DNA of 64,000 nucleotides from Micrococcaceae bacterium (GTDB taxonomy: Bacteria > Actinomycetota > Actinomycetes > Actinomycetales > Micrococcaceae), in assembly GCA_025465475.1 (NCBI GenBank), contig JAODMR010000005.1, positions 1 through 64,000 of the forward strand. Reading direction: 5' to 3'. Positions within the stretch are counted from its first letter, which is position 1; the number at the start of each line of letters is the position of its first letter. The translations under genes and the position numbers were made by a program. This document shows, piece by piece, positions 60,201-64,000 of the stretch. The notes below the pieces were generated by a model. That model was given only the letters and a program-made list of their open reading frames with translations. It did no database searches and was not told the DNA's origin.

Positions 60201-61235
60201 CAGGACTTGGTCAAGGGCCAGGCCGACGACGTCGGAGGAGCCTTCGCAGCCGAAGACCCGCAGCGATACGAGCTTGGCTTCCGGCGCTGAACCGGGACCG
60301 ATGCGCATGGCGTTGACCTGGTCGGCCGTGAGGGTGGTGTAGTCGCCATCGAAGGTGCTGCCGTCAGCGTTGGTGCCGTAGCCGGCCGCTGTGCCCGCGA
60401 CGTGGCTGCCGTGTCCCTCGCAGTCGAGTGGATTGGCATCGGGGTGAGGAGTTGGCTGGTACGTGGCAGGGTCCGAGGGATCCGCGTTGTAGTCATCACC
60501 CACCAGGTCCCAGCCGCCGATGAACTTTGACGGGTCGTAGAGCCCCGAATCCGGCCCGGGAAGCGTGGCGCTCGCCTTGGCAGCAGCGAACGCCTCAGCG
60601 GTCCCCGGTCCACCAAAGTCGGAGTGCGTGTAGTCCAGGCCGGTGTCGATAACGGCGATGGTTGCGCCCGCACCGGTCTGGTGGTTCTGGGTCCAGGCCT
60701 GCAGCGCCTGGGTGTCGATGTCGGTGCCCTTGTTTTCGTACGTCTTCGATACGATCGGGGTGATCTTCACGACGTCGCTGCGGTTGGCCAGGCTCCGGAC
60801 CTTGGCGGCATCACCAATGATGGCGACACCGGGAAGGGCGTTGGTGGTGGTGTAGATCTTGGTGGCTGCGGCTTCGCTGGTGACGGAGTCAGCCGTGGAC
60901 TCGATACCCTTGCGGATGTCCTGCACCTTGGCCGTGTCCTTCAGCGGAGTTGCGGCGCCATCCTTGACCGCCTGCGGCTGCGTTGCCGCGAAGGCGCCTT
61001 GTCCACTGAACTGCACGTAAACGGAAATTGGACCCGAGGCGTTGCCAAGGGTCCCACCCAACTTTTGTGCCGGGGTAAGTTTTGCTGCCGCTTTTTGGCT
61101 GGTGATGCCGGCGGCGAAGTTGCTTGCTGACGGGTTGTCCGCGGCAACGGCCGCGTTGCCCGCCGTTGCCGCTATCGCGAGCCCTGTCAGTGTTGCCAGA
61201 ATCTTTGTTCTGCCCCTAGGGGGATGCTTACTCAT
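57300..61235 (-). CDS. secreted S8 subtilisin-like protease with three SLH domains
   Basis: Start at the ATG at 61235 (MSKHPPRGRTKILATL), since GAGGAG lies just before it; an ATG four codons upstream is possible. 1311 residues. Signal peptide (ILATLTGLAIAATAG to AAVAADN), an I9-type propeptide, then a catalytic domain with Asp197 (VIDTGLDYTHSDFGG), His275 (EGHGSHVAGTAAG) and Ser628 (SGTSMSTPHVAGIAALL). A PA-type insert (TGVVLNSQRTLFEAGIAGN) lies between His and Ser. Fn3-like beta-rich regions follow, then three SLH repeats at the C-terminus (GLTTGYPDGTYRPLAPV, GLANGYPDGSYRPTAPV and GITTGFPDNSFHPVEAI). It should be a wall-associated protease; the SLH modules may bind secondary wall polymers. 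Confidence 0.93.
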   Translation of the reverse strand: MSKHPPRGRTKILATLTGLAIAATAGNAAVAADNPSASNFAAGITSQKAAAKLTPAQKLGGTLGNASGPISVYVQFSGQGAFAATQPQAVKDGAATPLKDTAKVQDIRKGIESTADSVTSEAAATKIYTTTNALPGVAIIGDAAKVRSLANRSDVVKITPIVSKTYENKGTDIDTQALQAWTQNHQTGAGATIAVIDTGLDYTHSDFGGPGTAEAFAAAKASATLPGPDSGLYDPSKFIGGWDLVGDDYNADPSDPATYQPTPHPDANPLDCEGHGSHVAGTAAGYGTNADGSTFDGDYTTLTADQVNAMRIGPGSAPEAKLVSLRVFGCEGSSDVVGLALDQVLDPNMDGDFSDRANVVNMSLGGDYVPTDDPDNDIVDALTALGVLSVVASGNAGDVYDIGGSPGNARSALTVAASVGSQAALDRVDVLAPADKKGQVSGQYSSSFDYTAAGVTQATLTGTVQFAPDANNTGCTAFTPEQAASFKGKWVMLQWDDNDETRPCGSAARFNNAEAAGATGVVLNSQRTLFEAGIAGNATIPGVQLNKAATDALTPAAKAGTLQLQLNPTYRASSSVPTGAKDTLASFSSRGVHGSNGIVKPDVAAPGSNIGSVAVGSGTGASTKSGTSMSTPHVAGIAALLYASGGMTPYQVKTTIMNTANVDVLADGKAYGPNRVGAGRVNALDAVNDQVLAFATEDPVLTSVNFGVLEVGDQPVKVSKTITVQNRSNSPVSYKASYLAATEMPGVNYSLSPATLEIPANSAAAQFTVTLSIDDPTKLAKSLDPTMSADQLGIKRSFLADASGRVQLTSASSPTLRVPVYAAPKPVSDMTAGPKITFAPAKDAALLGLSGRGVKQGENAQQYLSAVAPFVLGASSDRKPDSPVATITNRSMDLQYVGASSTVPAIRAAGGDAAEAAANGVLNFGISTWGDWPALLTSSGIRVEIDTTGDGKADFATYTAVVEGYDGIVVFTDKVNADGSLGDSVDQQFANGQLGDVDTNTFDTNTVSLPVAVSALGLDVSKPARISYKVTTASSWSMDANGKSVPVDETAAIPFDVASPDLWFEGAQPAALFVDSPSTQLAVHRSATETNAQALFLHLHNASGDRAEVVPTEVGQLRFSDVPGTMFESDINWMADHGLTTGYPDGTYRPLAPVQRDAMAAFLYRLAGSPSFSAPATSPFSDIDANTMYYKEITWMQSIGLANGYPDGSYRPTAPVNRDAMAAFMNRFSGQFCRIADAADYTAPTTQQFTDVPTNDQFFREIAWAKDSGITTGFPDNSFHPVEAISREAMAAFVHRLDTYEGAHGGCNPAS

Positions 61236-61403
61236 CGAACTCCTCATAAGAGGTAGGCGCCCGCCAATGCCCCTGAGCGCCTACAGATGTGCGTGTAATG
61301 CAGAAAGGGGAATCAGCCGGAACTGAGGAGCAGCCCCGAAGAGCAGCAGCTGCCGAGCGCACCACCCCAAGCGCTCCCTTCTTACCCTAGGTGGCGCAAC
61401 CCG

Positions 61404-61454
61404 CTTGTCAAGGTCTGACAGCATGCTGTCAAGCCGGCCTTCATGCCTGACAAG
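61404..61454. promoter_or_regulatory. nested TGACA palindromes in the subtilase/MHS intergenic region
   Basis: A perfect 16-base palindrome TGACAGCATGCTGTCA (61416-61431) is flanked by CTTGTCA (61404-61410) and TGACAAG (61448-61454). Four TGACA half-sites in both orientations suggest co-operative binding of a dimeric regulator controlling the divergent genes. Confidence 0.6.
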
Positions 61455-61538
61455 GCTGTTCAACCGACTTGTGTCGGTTATCCTGCCGGACTAGCCTGAC
61501 CGGGGGCCGAGAGGCCTGCGCCCGCCGGAAAGGAAATC

Positions 61539-62882
61539 ATGAGCACCACCGATCACGCCGTCCGCGAGGAAAGCAAGCGAAAAACCGTTATCGGAAACAT
61601 CCTCCGCGGCTCGCTGGGGAACATGGTCGAGTGGTACGACTTCTACAGTTTCACCGTCTTCGGGACGTACTTTGCCTCCGTTTTCTTCGCCAGCGGCAGC
61701 GAGGACGGTGACCTGCTCGGCGTGCTGGGCGTCTTCGCCGCCGGATTCGTCATGCGTCCCGTGGGCAGCTGGTTCTTCGGCAGGTACGCGGACCGTAACG
61801 GCCGCCGGGCGGCGCTGACCGTCAGTGTCCTGCTGATGGCAGGCGGCTCATTGCTGATCGCCGTCGCACCCGGCGTGGACACCATCGGTGTGGGCGCCAC
61901 CCTGATTTTGTTCCTGGCCCGGCTGCTGCAGGGGTTCAGCGTCGGCGGCGAGTACGGAACCAGCGCCACGTACATGTCAGAGATGGCCACCCGCAACCGC
62001 CGCGGTTTCTACTCCAGCTTCCAATACGTCACCCTGGTCAGCGGCCAGGTCCTCGCACTGGTGCTGCAGATCATCCTGCAGGCCGTACTAACTGATGCCC
62101 AACTGCACGACTGGGGCTGGCGGATTCCCTTTGTGATCGGCGCCGCAGCCGCCGTGACCGTCATGTGGCTGCGCCGGGGCATGGTGGAATCCGTGCCGAA
62201 GGAGCAGATGGACGCAGCCCGGAACGCCGCCAAGGGGGAAGCAGCACCAGGGACGATGCGGCTGCTGCGGCAGTACTGGAAGCCCTTCCTGGTGGTCATC
62301 GGCCTGACGATGGGCGGCACCGTCGCGTTCTACACGTTCACGTCCTACATGCAGATTCTGATGCTGGGCACCCTGCACAACAAATCCACCGTCACCACCG
62401 TGAACTTTTTTGCACTCCTTATTTTCATGGTGCTGCAGCCGGTGTACGGCGCCATCTCGGACCGGATCGGCCGCAAACCGCTGCTGCTTTGGTTTGGAAT
62501 CGGCGGCGTGCTGCTGACCTGGCCCATCATGACCGCGCTGAGCAACACGACCAGTGCGCTCGCGTCCTTCGGGCTGATGATGGCGGCGCTGCTGATTGTG
62601 CTGGGCTACACCTCGATCAACGCGCTGGTGAAATCCGAAATCTTCCCGCGCTCCATCCGCGCCCTCGGCGTCGGGCTAGGCTACGGCATCGCCAACGCAG
62701 CGTTCGGCGGCACGGCTCCCTACATCGGGAAGGCGCTGCACAACGCCGGGGCCGACGGGGTGTTCTTCAGCTACGTGACCGCCTGCATTGCTGTCTCCCT
62801 GGCCACCTACATCTGGGCATTCAGCAACAAGGGCGCCACCCACCTGGACCTTGAGGAGGGCGCCGCCTTCGAGCGCCGCTAG
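61539..62882 (+). CDS. MHS-family MFS transporter (alpha-ketoglutarate permease-like)
   Basis: 447 residues, twelve membrane helices. GNILRGSLGNMVEWYDFYSF at the start and GFVMRPVGSWFFGRYADRNG, with RLLQGFSVGGEYGTSATYMS, are signatures of the metabolite:H+ symporter group (KgtP, ShiA, ProP, CitH). It probably imports an organic acid such as alpha-ketoglutarate, citrate or shikimate; which one cannot be fixed. The ribosome-binding site GGAAAGGA precedes the ATG. Divergent from the subtilase gene, with TGACA palindromes in between. Confidence 0.9.
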   Translation: MSTTDHAVREESKRKTVIGNILRGSLGNMVEWYDFYSFTVFGTYFASVFFASGSEDGDLLGVLGVFAAGFVMRPVGSWFFGRYADRNGRRAALTVSVLLMAGGSLLIAVAPGVDTIGVGATLILFLARLLQGFSVGGEYGTSATYMSEMATRNRRGFYSSFQYVTLVSGQVLALVLQIILQAVLTDAQLHDWGWRIPFVIGAAAAVTVMWLRRGMVESVPKEQMDAARNAAKGEAAPGTMRLLRQYWKPFLVVIGLTMGGTVAFYTFTSYMQILMLGTLHNKSTVTTVNFFALLIFMVLQPVYGAISDRIGRKPLLLWFGIGGVLLTWPIMTALSNTTSALASFGLMMAALLIVLGYTSINALVKSEIFPRSIRALGVGLGYGIANAAFGGTAPYIGKALHNAGADGVFFSYVTACIAVSLATYIWAFSNKGATHLDLEEGAAFERR

Positions 62883-62922
62883 CGCAACCTCCAGACGGCG
62901 CGGACGGTGACAGGCGGGGCCG

Positions 62923-64000
62923 CTAGCGGAACCCGGAGGGCAGTGGGGAAGCCTGGTAGTACTGTCCCAGGGTTTCCTCCTTGAACTCAAAAAAGGTCCC
63001 CGCGTCCAGGGCCAGGCGGGCGTCGTCCACCATTTTCACGACGAAGCGTTCGTTGTGGATAGATACCAGCGTCGCGGACACCATCTCCTTGGCCCTGAAA
63101 AGGTGGTGGATGTAGGCCCGGCTGTAGTGCGCACAGGCGTAGCAGTCACACCCGTCGACCAGGGGGCCAAAGTCGCGCTTGAACCGCGCGTTGGACAGGT
63201 TAAGCCGTCCCTGCGGAGTGTAGAAGGCCGAGGTGCGTGCTACCCGGGTGGGGGAGACACAATCGAAGGTGTCGGCTCCGTTTTCGATGGCGGTGAAGAT
63301 GTCGTCCGGCTCCGAAATACCCAGCAGGTGCCGGGGCTTGTCCTCCGGCAGTTCTTCCGTGCACCACCGCACAATGGTGCCCAGGTTTTCCTTCTCCAGC
63401 GCTCCGCCGATGCCGAACCCATCAAAGTTCATGCCGCCCAGATCCCGGGAGGCTTTCCGCCGCAGGTCCTCGTACTGCGCTCCCTGGATGACGCCGAACA
63501 GGGCCTGGTACGGCTTACCAACGCGCTCATCGGTCAGGCGGAAGTGCTCGGCGATGCAGCGCTCGGCCCAAAGCCTGGTGCGCTCCAGCGACATTTCCTG
63601 GTATCCGCGGGAGTTCAGCAGCGTGGTGAGCTCGTCGAATGCGAACATGATGTCCGCCCCGAGCTGGTGCTGGACCTGCATCGACACTTCAGGGGTGAAG
63701 CGGTGCCGGTCGCCGTTAAGGTGCGACTTGAACCAGACGCCGTCGTCGTCAATGTGCGCCAGCCGCTCCTTACCCGCCGCGACCCGGTCATCGGTCCCCT
63801 CCTCGCCGGTGGTTTCCGCGGCGTCCATGTTGATGACCTTTTTGAAGCCGGACCCCAGCGACATCACCTGAAAACCGCCGCTGTCAGTGAAGGTGGGACC
63901 GGACCAGTTCATGAACCGCCCCAGCCCGCCGGCGTCGTCGATGATGTCCGCGCCGGGCTGCAGATACAGGTGGTAGGCGTTCGCCAACAGTGCCTGCGCC
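62923..64000 (-). CDS. tgt: queuine tRNA-ribosyltransferase, 3' part (5' end outside the window)
   Basis: The frame is open to base 64000, so the N-terminus lies beyond the window; about 359 residues are seen. The active-site nucleophile region is FTDSGGFQVMSLG, and FDCVSPTRVARTSAFYTPQG is the second catalytic loop. The zinc site CDCYACAHYSRAYIHHLF is intact. It exchanges guanine-34 in tRNA-Asp, -Asn, -His and -Tyr for a queuine precursor. An insert with several acidic residues (NMDAAETTGEEGTDDRVAAG) after the first motif is a feature of actinobacterial Tgt. Convergent with the MHS gene. Confidence 0.93.
   Translation of the reverse strand, partial: AQALLANAYHLYLQPGADIIDDAGGLGRFMNWSGPTFTDSGGFQVMSLGSGFKKVINMDAAETTGEEGTDDRVAAGKERLAHIDDDGVWFKSHLNGDRHRFTPEVSMQVQHQLGADIMFAFDELTTLLNSRGYQEMSLERTRLWAERCIAEHFRLTDERVGKPYQALFGVIQGAQYEDLRRKASRDLGGMNFDGFGIGGALEKENLGTIVRWCTEELPEDKPRHLLGISEPDDIFTAIENGADTFDCVSPTRVARTSAFYTPQGRLNLSNARFKRDFGPLVDGCDCYACAHYSRAYIHHLFRAKEMVSATLVSIHNERFVVKMVDDARLALDAGTFFEFKEETLGQYYQASPLPSGFR

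Overview
The window is high-GC actinobacterial chromosome. Gene content and order (Asp23/AmaP operon, purSQL, dnaX with an adjacent small SRP RNA, a DUF6318 lipoprotein, DUF3151, MHS and MFS carriers, many LacI/ROK-controlled sugar genes) and a dispersed GGTCGAGC-TGTCGAGACC palindromic repeat point to Micrococcaceae, most likely Arthrobacter or Pseudarthrobacter. That placement is inference from gene content; no search was run. No phage, transposase or CRISPR array is visible, so this is ordinary chromosome with two sugar-utilisation islands.

Layout. 0-4.7 kb: the end of a CopC-like protein, a reduced thioredoxin-reductase-like flavoprotein, a two-domain universal stress protein behind a perfect hairpin leader, a secreted NlpC/P60 peptidase and a minimal zincin metallopeptidase. 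4.7-7.7 kb: tRNA-Glu, -Asp and -Phe, then a five-gene Asp23/Gls24 alkaline-shock operon, each of whose four junctions is a 4-nt start/stop overlap. 7.8-12.6 kb: an alpha-glucoside/trehalose-type ABC importer without ATPase, with a LacI regulator and a LacI operator overlapping the promoter. 12.6-24.2 kb: housekeeping genes (exoIII, nadE, pyrE, HAD, TrmH, fba, purA, nitrilase-family amidase) and small conserved genes, including a YjbR gene broken by a one-base frameshift. 24.3-27.9 kb: purSQL, where purL carries two repeat units inside its coding region. 28-36.3 kb: an SSI-type lipoprotein, a MarR gene, twin small paralogues, lysC, recR, dnaX and SRP RNA. 36.3-43.7 kb: tRNA-Ser, a DUF6318/PKD pair, an MpaB-like oxygenase, a Cof-type HAD phosphatase, a LytR_C protein, TetR and an MFS carrier.

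43.7-56.2 kb is the most interesting section. A leftward operon of two Gfo/Idh/MocA dehydrogenases and two AP-endonuclease-fold isomerases lies divergent from a ROK regulator. It is followed by a LacI regulator, a second ATPase-less ABC importer with its own palindromic operator, a dense repeat array and a cytoplasmic GH5-like glycosidase. The two dehydrogenases plus two isomerases match the composition of the levoglucosan (3-keto, beta-eliminating) pathway known from Bacillus smithii and Pseudarthrobacter. The locus may therefore import a glycoside and open it by an oxidative route, possibly alongside hydrolysis.

56.3-64 kb: a DsbA/FrnE-type oxidoreductase, a 1.3-kilo-residue secreted subtilase with three SLH repeats, a divergent MHS-family carrier with TGACA palindromes between the two, and the 3' part of tgt running off the right edge.

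Many start codons were moved inward from the longest possible frame on ribosome-binding-site and family grounds; each such choice is stated. Promoters, operators and hairpins were read by eye.
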